Source of the DNA: Bacteroidales bacterium | Lineage (GTDB): Bacteria; Bacteroidota; Bacteroidia; Bacteroidales; UBA932 | Assembly: GCA_024401895.1 (NCBI GenBank) | Contig: JAKSKE010000011.1 | Coordinates: forward strand, 1 to 44,211 | Length of the DNA stretch: 44,211 nucleotides | Direction of reading: 5' to 3' | Shown: piece after piece, positions 15,448-24,236 of the stretch | Numbering within the stretch: the stretch's first letter is position 1 | Layout: every line of letters starts with the position of its first letter | Notes under the pieces: generated by a model | Database searches by the model: none | The model's input: the letters and a program-made list of their open reading frames with translations, nothing else | Told to the model about the DNA's origin: nothing | Translations under genes and position numbers: made by a program

Positions 15448-16429
15448 ATTCTGGCGTCCCGCGCTTCTCGCAATGGCTGCCGGAGTGCTGTGCGGCCTTG
15501 TTTATTCCATATCGGTCCCGAAGCAATACGATTCGGCGGCGGTTCTTTTGCCTGAAGCCTCGAATACAAGTGTGTCCGTTTCGAAACTGAAGAGTATATC
15601 CGCGCTTGTGGGCGCAAGCCTTGATTTTTCTTCCGATGCCCTAAAGCCGCTTTTCTACGGAGACATAATAATGTCCGAGCCTTTTCTGGAGGAAATTCTG
15701 GACATCGAGGTCTCTACGCTTGACGGGGGACTGACGACCACGCTTAGGGATTATCTGTTGAACCATCAGAAACAACCGTGGTGGGGGCTGGTTACGGGAC
15801 TTCCCGGCCGGCTGAGCAAATCTCTCAAGGGGGCTGTGGGACAGAGTGGAGCCGAAGCGGCCGCCGCCGGTGTCCTTACCGAGGATGAGATGGAACTCAT
15901 ACACGGCTTTGCCGGAAATGTTGTGGCGGATGTCTCCCATATCACCAGGCGTACCGTTGTTCGGGTGAGGATGCAGGACCCGCTTGTGGCCTGCCAGACG
16001 GCTTCCGCTATCGTGGATAATCTGCACCGCCATATTCAGGCCTACAGGTCTGAAAAGAACACAGAGAATTATCTGTTTATCAAGGAGGCCTGTGAGCAGG
16101 AGAAAGAGCGTATTCTGAAGGATAGGATGGAGTATGCTTATGCATACGACAGCAATATGGATATGTCCACAGCCCTTGGTAAAACTGAAATGGAACAGAA
16201 ATTGGCCCAGATACAGATGGATATGGAGATTTATACGCAGATGTACCTGCAGAGCAAACTTTCGCAGCTCAACGCCGATTCTATGGTACCTGCATTCCGT
16301 GTGCTCCAGCCTCCTATGGTTGTGCTGAAAGCGGCCGAACCGCGCACCCTGCTATGTATGCTCCGATTCTCGCTTGTGTTCCTTTTTGTCTGCATCCTGT
16401 ATTTCATTGTAAGAAGGCTATGGGAGTAA
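15413..16429 (+). CDS. Wzz-type chain-length determinant (second copy)
   Basis: This 338-residue paralogue of the preceding protein has the same architecture: a membrane segment near 17-34, a periplasmic start with KQYDSAAVLLPEASNTSVSV, a helical middle (ENYLFIKEACEQEKERILKD), an RVLQPPMVVLKAAEPRT segment and a C-terminal membrane helix. Kinase motifs are absent. Both proteins open their periplasmic part with the sequence pattern K-K/Q-Y-D...PEA, which supports paralogy. The two could form a hetero-oligomer or act on different chains. Its stop overlaps the Wzx start at 16420 by 10 bp. Confidence 0.87.
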   Translation: MNLRVLLRKKNKFWRPALLAMAAGVLCGLVYSISVPKQYDSAAVLLPEASNTSVSVSKLKSISALVGASLDFSSDALKPLFYGDIIMSEPFLEEILDIEVSTLDGGLTTTLRDYLLNHQKQPWWGLVTGLPGRLSKSLKGAVGQSGAEAAAAGVLTEDEMELIHGFAGNVVADVSHITRRTVVRVRMQDPLVACQTASAIVDNLHRHIQAYRSEKNTENYLFIKEACEQEKERILKDRMEYAYAYDSNMDMSTALGKTEMEQKLAQIQMDMEIYTQMYLQSKLSQLNADSMVPAFRVLQPPMVVLKAAEPRTLLCMLRFSLVFLFVCILYFIVRRLWE

Positions 16430-17859
16430 GGAAGAATTTTGCATATAATCTGGTTCTCACCTTCTTCAACTTCCTTTTCCCTCTTATCACGTATCCGTAT
16501 GTAACGAGGGTGCTGGGGGTTGAGAACATAGGAATATGCAATTTTGTCGATAACCTTATTAATTACGCCCTCATCCTCTCAACTCTCGGAATTTCGGTTT
16601 ATGGCGTCAGGGAGATTGCGCGCCAGGGGAATGACAGGGAGAAATGTGCCGAGGTATTTTCCAGCCTTTTCTCCATCAACTGCATACTTTCGGCCGCCGT
16701 TATTGTGATTCTCTGTGTCCTGACCTTTTGCGTGCCGTTCTTTTTCCCGTACAAGAGCTATCTCCTGGTCGGAGTGGGCAAGATTATATTCAACCTTTTT
16801 CTGATAGAATGGTTTTTCCAGGGAATTCAGGAGTTCAAGTTCATTACCCTGCGGTCGGTAGGTGTGAGATTCCTGTATGTTGTGGCGGTCCTGCTGCTTG
16901 TGAGGGATAAATCGGACACGTTGATGTATTTTGCTTTGATGTGTGCTACAACTGCCGTCGGAGGGGTTTTGGACTGGATATATGCAGGTAAGTTCGTCAG
17001 ATTTTCGTTTTCTTCCATCAGGCTTGGCGTATATTTTATTCCGGTGCTGGTCTTTGGGGTGTATTCAGTGCTGACGGCAATGTATACGAGTTTTAACACC
17101 GTTTATCTCGGTCTTGTTTCAAATGATACCCAGGTCGGCTATTTCGGTGTCGCCACCAAGCTCCACACTGTCCTGATGGCGGTGTTCACGGCATTCACTA
17201 CCGTTATGGTGCCACGTGTCAGTTACCTTCTCAAGCAGGGCGAGATGTCGCATCTCCAAAACATCACGGACAGGATCTTCAGCGCTCTTTGCGCCGTTGC
17301 AATCCCCTTGGTAATCTACTGTCTTTTCTTTGCTGAGGATATCGTATTTCTGATTGCCGGAGACGGATACCAGGGGGCTGTGCCCGCATTCAGGATTATT
17401 GTATTCCTGCTTCTGGTGATTGCAGTAGAACAAATAGTGATAAGCCAGTTCCTGCTTTCTTCGGATTCAAACAAAGGAGTCATCATTGTCTGCAGCGTTG
17501 GTGCCGTAGTTGGACTGGGAGTCAACTTGTTGCTGACTTCGCATATTGGGGCAATCGGGTCTGCAGTCTCCTGGGGTCTTTCCGAACTTGCGGTGCTGAT
17601 TGCCGGGCTTGTCCTCGTGAAGAAGAATATCGGTATCACGCTGGATTTCAAGCAACTGCTTGTTGAACTGGCGAAGTCGCTCGTTTATGTGGCAAGCCTG
17701 GCCTTGCTGTTCACGGCAATGGAGAACAATTGGCTTCGGCTCGGGATTGGGACTGCCGTGGTGGGCATAGAGTTCATTTTGCTTAATATGCTATTTATCC
17801 GCAACGGGCTCCTTGTGGAGCTGTGCGGAAGTATAATCGATAAACTCAGGAGAGCGTGA
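16420..17859 (+). CDS. Wzx-type oligosaccharide flippase
   Basis: This 479-residue polytopic membrane protein of the polysaccharide synthase/MATE-like superfamily should flip undecaprenyl-diphosphate-linked repeat units across the inner membrane. It starts MGVRKNFAYNLVLTFFNFLF, with the family-typical PLITYPYVTRVLGVENIGIC following. About twelve or more hydrophobic segments fill the length. I chose ATG 16420; an ORF start at 16354 adds 22 residues lying wholly inside the previous gene. The stop overlaps the GTG start of the next gene (GTGA). It sits directly before the polymerase, the usual Wzx/Wzy pairing. Confidence 0.92.
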   Translation: MGVRKNFAYNLVLTFFNFLFPLITYPYVTRVLGVENIGICNFVDNLINYALILSTLGISVYGVREIARQGNDREKCAEVFSSLFSINCILSAAVIVILCVLTFCVPFFFPYKSYLLVGVGKIIFNLFLIEWFFQGIQEFKFITLRSVGVRFLYVVAVLLLVRDKSDTLMYFALMCATTAVGGVLDWIYAGKFVRFSFSSIRLGVYFIPVLVFGVYSVLTAMYTSFNTVYLGLVSNDTQVGYFGVATKLHTVLMAVFTAFTTVMVPRVSYLLKQGEMSHLQNITDRIFSALCAVAIPLVIYCLFFAEDIVFLIAGDGYQGAVPAFRIIVFLLLVIAVEQIVISQFLLSSDSNKGVIIVCSVGAVVGLGVNLLLTSHIGAIGSAVSWGLSELAVLIAGLVLVKKNIGITLDFKQLLVELAKSLVYVASLALLFTAMENNWLRLGIGTAVVGIEFILLNMLFIRNGLLVELCGSIIDKLRRA

Positions 17860-18983
17860 TATACCTTGCCCTCATAGCCTTTGTCTTCTGCTGCTTCCTC
17901 TACCAGTCCCTGCTGGGGAAGAAGGATAACAGGGTTTTCTGGCTGTGTGTGGCGATGGTTCTTTTCATTATGACTTTCAGGTCATATGACCCGACTATGG
18001 TCAATTATCAGGATGACATTCCGAACTATATCAGGTTCTACAACAATTTGAATTCCTCCAATTATGGGACGCCGGGAAATACGACCTACGGCTTCGAGCC
18101 AGGACTCTCGCTTGTCTGCTGGCTGCTGTGGCTTTTCCCGAAGTCGGACCTGTTCTTTGTTCTGATGATGAGACTGATATGTATGGCTCCGATACTATAT
18201 GGAATATATCGTTATTCATCGCAGAAAGAATTGAGCCTGCTGCTTGTTATTCTCCTTCCTGGTTGCTGGCTGCTTGAAATGATAACTATGAGGCAGGCCC
18301 TCGCCACGTCCTTTCTCCTTTGGATGGTGTTCGTATATCTTGAGAGGCCGCGCCGATGGAAACTGTGGGTTTTTGTCCTGGCGCTTATGGCATTGCTGAG
18401 CCACAGCACAAGCTATCTGGTCCTGATAATCGCGTCCGTGGTCCTGTTTCTGCCTTTCAACAAGAAGGTATGTCTCATCATTCTTGCAATCGCAGCTGTG
18501 TCAGGAGGATTTTTTGCCTCAAAATTGGCAGGACTATTTGCTTCCTTTATTGCTCCTCTGGAATTATTGGAAAGAGTTACCTCATATATCTCAGATGCAA
18601 CTGAAATGGGAGAAGCCAATCCTGCTTCATTCATCGTTTTCGGTATACTTGGCGCACTATGTGTCCTTTCCATTGAGAAAGGCGACCGGAAGCGTGAACT
18701 TTTCGGAAAATTTTTCGTAACCGGCATTGTGATTTACTGCATGTTAGGGAATTACCCGCTGGTTGACAGGATGACATCTTTTTTCATTTTGACCGGAGCA
18801 ATAGGTGCTCTGCCATCTCTGCCATCTGCTACGATGGTTCATAAATCATTGTTATGGTGGTCCATGATAGCGATATGCCTTGTATACGTTTATCTGTTTT
18901 ATTCGGATAATTGTGGCGAGACTTCATATTTTCTTCCTTATCATTTCTTTTTTGACCGCTCTTTGCTATGGATGTATCGATAA
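17856..18983 (+). CDS. EpsG-family polysaccharide polymerase (Wzy role)
   Basis: This 375-residue polytopic membrane protein has the EpsG pattern: N-terminal helices, FRSYDPTMVNYQDDIPNYIRFY near 42-63, GFEPGLSLVCWLL near 80-92, and MITMRQALATSFLLW near 138-152, where the MRQ motif is characteristic. It should polymerise lipid-linked repeat units in the periplasm. Translation starts at GTG 17856, overlapping the Wzx stop as GTGA. The 3' end overlaps the GT2 gene by 16 bp. DNA in this part of the cluster looks more AT-rich than the rfb genes, as is common for variable capsule cores. Confidence 0.85.
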   Translation: MIYLALIAFVFCCFLYQSLLGKKDNRVFWLCVAMVLFIMTFRSYDPTMVNYQDDIPNYIRFYNNLNSSNYGTPGNTTYGFEPGLSLVCWLLWLFPKSDLFFVLMMRLICMAPILYGIYRYSSQKELSLLLVILLPGCWLLEMITMRQALATSFLLWMVFVYLERPRRWKLWVFVLALMALLSHSTSYLVLIIASVVLFLPFNKKVCLIILAIAAVSGGFFASKLAGLFASFIAPLELLERVTSYISDATEMGEANPASFIVFGILGALCVLSIEKGDRKRELFGKFFVTGIVIYCMLGNYPLVDRMTSFFILTGAIGALPSLPSATMVHKSLLWWSMIAICLVYVYLFYSDNCGETSYFLPYHFFFDRSLLWMYR

Positions 18984-19828
18984 TAATAGTGAATTATAAC
19001 ACCTGTAACATGACGCTCGAATGCATTGACAGCATTTTCGAGCGGACAAGCGGTGTGGAGTTCGAGGTGATCGTTGTGGACAATGCCTCGAAGGATGACT
19101 CGGCATCACTGCTCGCTGCTGACAGGAGGATAAAGTTTATAGAGGCAGGAGAGAATATCGGTTTCGGTATGGCCAATAATCTGGCGCTGAAATCTGCGAG
19201 AGGTGAGTATGTGCTTCTTCTCAATTCAGATACCTTGCTTTTAGGTAACGCTGTATTCGAGATGTGGGATTATATGAAGAAATCGAAACTTGAAATCGGA
19301 GCGTTGGGGACAGTACTTTTGGATAAAGATGGCAATGATTCATTCTCATCGGCATACTTTCACAATCCGTGGAAGATATTGTGGATGGTGTTTTCTCAGC
19401 ATTGCGCTCACCTTGTAGGGAAGAAATTACCTTATCAAATGCCGTCAATAACATACGATGTGGTTCCTGAGGAAGGTTTCTTCGATGTCGATTTCGTAGC
19501 CGGAGCTGATCTTATGGCCAGAAAGGATACATTTGAAAAGTATGGCGAATTCGATCCGGAATTTTTCCTCTATTATGAAGAGACGGAACTACAGTTCAGA
19601 TGGAAGAAGGCAGGATTGAGAAACATAATCATTCCAATCCGTCATATATGTCATCTCGAAGGAGGGACTACGGGGTCGCCTCAATCTGACTGGAGAAAGA
19701 AAATCCAATACCTCAGCGAACGCATTTACTTTAGAAAAACGTTGCCACGCTGGTCTTATCTGATATATGCCAGTCTGCATGCGATACTGTATCTACCGCT
19801 GACATTAAGGACAAAACGGACAAAGTAA
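18968..19828 (+). CDS. GT2-family glycosyltransferase (rhamnosyltransferase-like)
   Basis: This 286-residue cytoplasmic GT-A fold enzyme should add a sugar to the growing lipid-linked unit. Motifs: VSIIIVNYNT near the start, VDNASKDDS near 36-44, NIGFGMANNLAL near 61-72, and LNSDTLL near 86, which holds the metal-binding aspartate. A late FFLYYEETELQFRWKKAGL is typical of WbbL/RfbF-like rhamnosyltransferases, followed by HLEGGTTGS. With dTDP-rhamnose genes in the window, rhamnose is a reasonable donor, but this is inference. It overlaps the next gene by one base. Confidence 0.85.
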   Translation: MDVSIIIVNYNTCNMTLECIDSIFERTSGVEFEVIVVDNASKDDSASLLAADRRIKFIEAGENIGFGMANNLALKSARGEYVLLLNSDTLLLGNAVFEMWDYMKKSKLEIGALGTVLLDKDGNDSFSSAYFHNPWKILWMVFSQHCAHLVGKKLPYQMPSITYDVVPEEGFFDVDFVAGADLMARKDTFEKYGEFDPEFFLYYEETELQFRWKKAGLRNIIIPIRHICHLEGGTTGSPQSDWRKKIQYLSERIYFRKTLPRWSYLIYASLHAILYLPLTLRTKRTK

Positions 19829-20949
19829 TGAAAGAGGAACCGATTGTTATTGCTATCGACTGCAGGCAGTTCACATACAAGATAACAGGAATAGCCAGTG
19901 TGCTTCGTTGTCTGTTGGATTCGATGCTGAAGTTGCATCCCGAAATCAGACTGGTACTGTTTACACCGTCAGGTTTTGATGATTCTCTTAATCGTGATTA
20001 CGGGGGTTTTCCCAATGTGACTGTTGTCTGTCGTAAGTTTGTTTCTGAACACTTGCCTAAAATCCTTTGGTACAACATATATTTCCCATTTCTGGCTAAG
20101 ATGTATGGCGTTACCCATTTTCTGTCTATCAAAACGGAACTGCCGTTGTGGTTGCCGTCCGGGATACGGACAATAACCTTTGTCCACGATGTTGTAGCAA
20201 TAGATTTCGCCCAGACAATGGAATTCAGAAACCGCCTTGCTAACCGTCTTTTCTTTTCCAGATCCATACGCCAATCGGATTTTCTGTGGTGCGTATCCGA
20301 TTATACCGCGTCACAAGTCATACGATATTTTCCAGAAGCGGCATCAAAGATAGCTATGGTTGGAAGTGGGTCGGATGCGGATGTGTTCCGTAACCTCCAT
20401 TTGTCCGAGTCTGACAGGAAAGAGTTTCTCGAAAAATTTGGAATAAGCGGGCGCCCTCTGCTTTTTGTAGGAAGCCTTGAACCGAGAAAGAACCTCTCTT
20501 TCTTGCTGAAACTTATGCCACAGTTGTATAAGCGTGGCTTTCAATTGATTGTTGTAGGAGCAAAGGGGTGGAAGAATTCCGATGTCGCCGATATTGTAAA
20601 TTTACCTGAATTTCCGGAGGAAAGCGTTCATTTCTGCGGATATGTCACAAGCGAGGAACTTGTAAAATTCTACAATTTTGCCGAGTGTTATGTCAGTACA
20701 TCCCTTAACGAGGGATTCGGACTGCCTCAACTTGAGGCTATGCTTTGCGGTTGTCGCGTGATTTCTCCGGACAATTCCGCTATGAGCGAGGTGGTCGGTG
20801 GCAGAGGTTTGCTCATTGAATCATGGGATGAAAAGGAATGGGTGGAAGCGATAGAATCATACTGTGACAAGCCGTTCGAACAGCCTGACTTGAGTCCTTT
20901 TTTGTGGGAAAACCTGACAGAGTCATTCATTAAAATACTTAGACCTTAA
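19828..20949 (+). CDS. GT4-family glycosyltransferase
   Basis: This 373-residue GT-B fold glycosyltransferase resembles the mannosyltransferase-like GT4 branch. The N-terminal domain starts IAIDCRQFTYKITGIASVLR. The C-terminal nucleotide-sugar domain includes LLFVGSLEPRKNLSFLLKLM and the E-x7-E motif region NEGFGLPQLEAMLCG near residue 293, followed by SEVVGGRGLL. It starts at ATG 19828 sharing one base with the previous stop. Donor and acceptor are unknown. Confidence 0.86.
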   Translation: MKEEPIVIAIDCRQFTYKITGIASVLRCLLDSMLKLHPEIRLVLFTPSGFDDSLNRDYGGFPNVTVVCRKFVSEHLPKILWYNIYFPFLAKMYGVTHFLSIKTELPLWLPSGIRTITFVHDVVAIDFAQTMEFRNRLANRLFFSRSIRQSDFLWCVSDYTASQVIRYFPEAASKIAMVGSGSDADVFRNLHLSESDRKEFLEKFGISGRPLLFVGSLEPRKNLSFLLKLMPQLYKRGFQLIVVGAKGWKNSDVADIVNLPEFPEESVHFCGYVTSEELVKFYNFAECYVSTSLNEGFGLPQLEAMLCGCRVISPDNSAMSEVVGGRGLLIESWDEKEWVEAIESYCDKPFEQPDLSPFLWENLTESFIKILRP

Positions 20950-20950
20950 T

Positions 20951-22129
20951 ATGAAAATTGCATTGATCAATTCTTTCTATTTCCCTGATGTTATAGGAGG
21001 CGCCGAAGTAATTGTTCGTGAACAGGCTCATACATTGTCTTCAATGGGTTATGACGTTTTTGTAGTTTGTCTTGGAAAGATGAAAACGGTCATTAAGGAG
21101 ACGGTCTCTGGCATAACTGTCTTCAGAATCCCATTTAGTAACAGGTATTGGCCTGAAGACTGGCCCTCGCATGGTTCCCTGGACAATATGCTGTGGCATC
21201 TCAAGGACAGATATAACCGGAAGATTGCCAGATATCTGGAAGAAATCATAACCGTGGAGCAGCCTCAGCTTGCAATCTGCCACAATCTCGCCGGTTTGTC
21301 CGTATCAGTATGGGATGTCCTTTCCATGTCTGGCGTGAAGATCCTCCAATATATACATGACCAGTACCTGATTTGCCTGAGGTCTGTTTGCTGCGACGGG
21401 GTGAAATATTGCGAAAAACCATGCCTGAAATGCTCTCTGCTTAAGGCAAATGCCAGAAGAATGTCTTCTATGGTGAATGGTGTCGTGGCTGTCAGCGATT
21501 ATGTTGCAGGGAGACTGGCGTTGCTCGGATATTTTCACGAAGTACCAGTCCGCGTGATACATAATGCCAGGAATCTTCCTTTGTCAGGTCCCCGGGCAAG
21601 GACAAAAGGAGAATTGACAATTGGATATATAGGTGCCCTAACTCGGGTGAAAGGCGTTCATATACTGGTTCAGGCCTTCGTGAAATCCGGAATTGATGCA
21701 CGGCTGCTTATAGCGGGACGATGCAATGATAAGGATTATGGGCTTTCTCTGAGGTCGATGGGTAACGAAAAGACAGAGTTCCTCGGTTTTATGGATAGCC
21801 GGGATTTTTATAGCAGAATTGATTGTCTCGTAGTTCCGTCGCTGTGGCCTGATACTTTCCCCACAGTGGCTATTGAAAGTTGTGCCGCAGGCGTTCCTGT
21901 AGTCGCTTCAAATATAGGGGGACTGCCTGAAATTGTGAAAGAAGGAATCAACGGACTTCGTTTCGAACCTGGTGATATCTCCGCACTGGCGAAAATCCTG
22001 AAACAGTTGTATGGTGACAGGGAATTGCTCGCTTCGTTGTCTGCTAACTGCGGGGAAAGCGTGGCGGAGATGACGGACCAACCCCTTATGTATAACAAGT
22101 TAACTGACTTTATCAATGATATATGTTAA
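20951..22129 (+). CDS. GT4-family glycosyltransferase with cysteine cluster
   Basis: This 392-residue GT-B enzyme starts MKIALINSFYFPDVIGGAEV, typical of GT4 with a glycine-rich acceptor loop. Around residues 134-158 the protein has HDQYLICLRSV followed by six cysteines within a short span (CC, C, C, C, C), a feature of a subset of GT4 enzymes that may bind metal. The nucleotide-binding part includes TIGYIGALTRVKGVHILVQA and PDTFPTVAIESCAAG near 300. It begins one base after the preceding stop and overlaps the next gene by 14 bp. Sugar specificity is unknown. Confidence 0.86.
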   Translation: MKIALINSFYFPDVIGGAEVIVREQAHTLSSMGYDVFVVCLGKMKTVIKETVSGITVFRIPFSNRYWPEDWPSHGSLDNMLWHLKDRYNRKIARYLEEIITVEQPQLAICHNLAGLSVSVWDVLSMSGVKILQYIHDQYLICLRSVCCDGVKYCEKPCLKCSLLKANARRMSSMVNGVVAVSDYVAGRLALLGYFHEVPVRVIHNARNLPLSGPRARTKGELTIGYIGALTRVKGVHILVQAFVKSGIDARLLIAGRCNDKDYGLSLRSMGNEKTEFLGFMDSRDFYSRIDCLVVPSLWPDTFPTVAIESCAAGVPVVASNIGGLPEIVKEGINGLRFEPGDISALAKILKQLYGDRELLASLSANCGESVAEMTDQPLMYNKLTDFINDIC

Positions 22130-23171
22130 TGCCAGATTTCTTACGAGAAAATTGACTGGGGTGGACCGTTTCGCCATTGAGATTTGTCGGCAGCTCATCA
22201 GAATGCGTCCGGGAGAATTCTGCCTTGTGACGCCGCACGACATTGTCCAGAAGGATATCGCGGCCGAACTTGGCGCGAAAGTGATAGGCCGTTCCAAAGG
22301 GTATCTCTGGGAGCAGTTCACTCTGCCGCGCTATTTGCATAAACAGGGGTGTCCGCTGCTGTTGAACCTCTGCAGCATAGCTCCGGTCTTATATGGAAAC
22401 AATGTGGTTACCCTCCACGATATTACCTGGGTGAGATATCCGGATACTTTTTCGTGGAAATTCCGTTTCTTTTACAATTGTTTCGTCCCTACCATTTGCC
22501 GCAGGGCGAGGCACATTTTCACTGTCAGTGAATTCTCGCGTGAAGAAATAGCCTCGCATTTCTCCCTAGACCGGAATAGAATCACAGTTCTTTACAATGC
22601 GGTGAATGATAAATTCATACCTGCAACCTCATCAAACGGGAATGGAAATTATTTCCTGGCCGTTTCTTCCGCCAAGGCAAACAAGAATTTCGGAGCCATC
22701 ATCAAGGCATACGGCATATATGATTCCGGCAAATCGAACTGCAGGCTTCTGATAATTGGGGATATGGAATCGAAGGTGTTTCGCAGGATAGGGCTGAAGC
22801 AAATGTCGGGGAATCCCAGAATCAAGCTGCTGGGACGGGTATCCGATGCCGAGTTGGTCGATTATTACAGGGGCGCAGCAGCTTTCATCTTCCCCTCGTT
22901 TTACGAAGGATTCGGGCTACCGGCCCTGGAAGCTCAGGCTTGTGGGGCTCCGGTTATCTCATCCAACACCAGTTCGCTTCCAGAGGTGCTTGGAGATTCT
23001 GCGCTTTTCTGCAGTCCGGACAGTCCGGATGCCATTGCGGGCGCGATGAAGGCGCTGTCAGAGGATGACGGAATGCGTCAAGACCTGATTCGCCGGGGCT
23101 TCAGAAACGTAAAAAGGTACTCCTGGGCCGCCAGCGCAAAAAAATGTTTGGAAATATTGTCAAGTCTGTAG
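22116..23171 (+). CDS. GT4-family glycosyltransferase (mannosyltransferase-like)
   Basis: This 351-residue GT-B enzyme starts MIYVNARFLTRKLTGVDRFA. Typical GT4 parts are visible: VVTLHDITWVRYPDTF near 93-108, HIFTVSEFSREEI near 134-146, and the donor-site motif YEGFGLPALEAQACGAPVIS starting near 263. Family comparisons place such sequences near mannosyl- and N-acetylmannosaminyl-type transferases, but the donor is not determinable here. The start lies inside the previous gene (14-bp overlap), so the two are translationally coupled. Confidence 0.86.
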   Translation: MIYVNARFLTRKLTGVDRFAIEICRQLIRMRPGEFCLVTPHDIVQKDIAAELGAKVIGRSKGYLWEQFTLPRYLHKQGCPLLLNLCSIAPVLYGNNVVTLHDITWVRYPDTFSWKFRFFYNCFVPTICRRARHIFTVSEFSREEIASHFSLDRNRITVLYNAVNDKFIPATSSNGNGNYFLAVSSAKANKNFGAIIKAYGIYDSGKSNCRLLIIGDMESKVFRRIGLKQMSGNPRIKLLGRVSDAELVDYYRGAAAFIFPSFYEGFGLPALEAQACGAPVISSNTSSLPEVLGDSALFCSPDSPDAIAGAMKALSEDDGMRQDLIRRGFRNVKRYSWAASAKKCLEILSSL

Positions 23172-23174
23172 AAT

Positions 23175-24236
23175 ATGGCCGTGATACTTCATATAGTCGA
23201 GTCTTTTGCCGGAGGCGTACTGTCTTTCCTGGCAGATCTTACGCGATATCAGGTTGCCGGAAATGAAGTCCATATACTCTATGGCCTCAGGGCGCATACG
23301 CCCACGTCGTTGACGGAAATCTTTGACAGCCGAGTGAATCTGACAAAGGCAGAGCATTTCAACGGTGCGGTGAAGACATTGCTCAATCCGCTTGCATACA
23401 GGGAAGTGCGCCGACGGGCGGAGGAAATAAAACCGGATATTGTCCACCTTCATTCGAGTGCCGCCGGTTTTGTGGGCAGGATGGCCCTGCCGTCAATAGG
23501 ATTCAAAATGTTCTATACTCCTCACGGCTATTCTTTTCTCAAGCAGGATTCGCCGCGGCTGCTCAGAAAATGTTTCCGCGCAACTGAACGCATTCTGGCC
23601 GAAAAGGCCGTGACGGTTGCGTGTGGGAAAGGGGAATATGAGGAAAGCGTGAAACTCGGCGGAAAGCCGGAATGCGTATGTAACGGCATAAATCCGGAAT
23701 CTCTGGATGGCTTTGCCGGGGAAAGAACCGGGAGTGATAACTTTACCATATGCACGTGTGGGCGGATTATGTGCCAGAAGAACCCGCCTCTCTTCAATGA
23801 ACTGGCCCGGATGATGCCAGATTGCAGATTTGTCTGGATAGGAGACGGTGAGATGAGGGATGTCCTGGATGCTTCGAATGTGGAAATAACGGGATGGAAA
23901 GAGAGGAATGAATCATTGGAGATTCTGTCCGGCTCGGATGTGTTCGTGATGACTTCCTTGTGGGAGGGCTTCCCCATAGCTCTCCTGGAAGCGATGTATC
24001 TTTCCAAACCCTGTGTTGTGAGCAACGTGATAGGGAATAGGGACATTGTTGAAGACGGGAAATGTGGTTATATTTGCAATTCTGCCGACGAATTTACGGC
24101 CAGATTGGAAGAATTGCGGCAGAACTGCGGATTACGCAGAGAAATGGGGATTAATTCCAGGAATGTCATTGCATCTGAATATACTTTCGACAAGGTTGCG
24201 GATCGGTATGAAAAGATTTATTTTGACAACAATTAG
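23175..24236 (+). CDS. GT4-family glycosyltransferase
   Basis: This 353-residue GT-B enzyme begins with VILHIVESFAGGVLSFLADL, the N-terminal pattern of capsule GT4 enzymes. DIVHLHSSAAGFVGR and FYTPHGYSF follow in the acceptor domain, and SLWEGFPIALLEAMYLSKPC near residue 262 forms the donor site. It starts 3 bp after the previous stop. Its last 29 bp overlap the start of the secreted glycosidase gene. Specificity is unknown. Confidence 0.86.
   Translation: MAVILHIVESFAGGVLSFLADLTRYQVAGNEVHILYGLRAHTPTSLTEIFDSRVNLTKAEHFNGAVKTLLNPLAYREVRRRAEEIKPDIVHLHSSAAGFVGRMALPSIGFKMFYTPHGYSFLKQDSPRLLRKCFRATERILAEKAVTVACGKGEYEESVKLGGKPECVCNGINPESLDGFAGERTGSDNFTICTCGRIMCQKNPPLFNELARMMPDCRFVWIGDGEMRDVLDASNVEITGWKERNESLEILSGSDVFVMTSLWEGFPIALLEAMYLSKPCVVSNVIGNRDIVEDGKCGYICNSADEFTARLEELRQNCGLRREMGINSRNVIASEYTFDKVADRYEKIYFDNN

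Noticed and set aside
24046-24207. A longer start for the glycoside hydrolase.
   Set aside because: The extra 54 residues lie wholly inside the upstream glycosyltransferase gene and would bury the signal peptide that starts at 24208.
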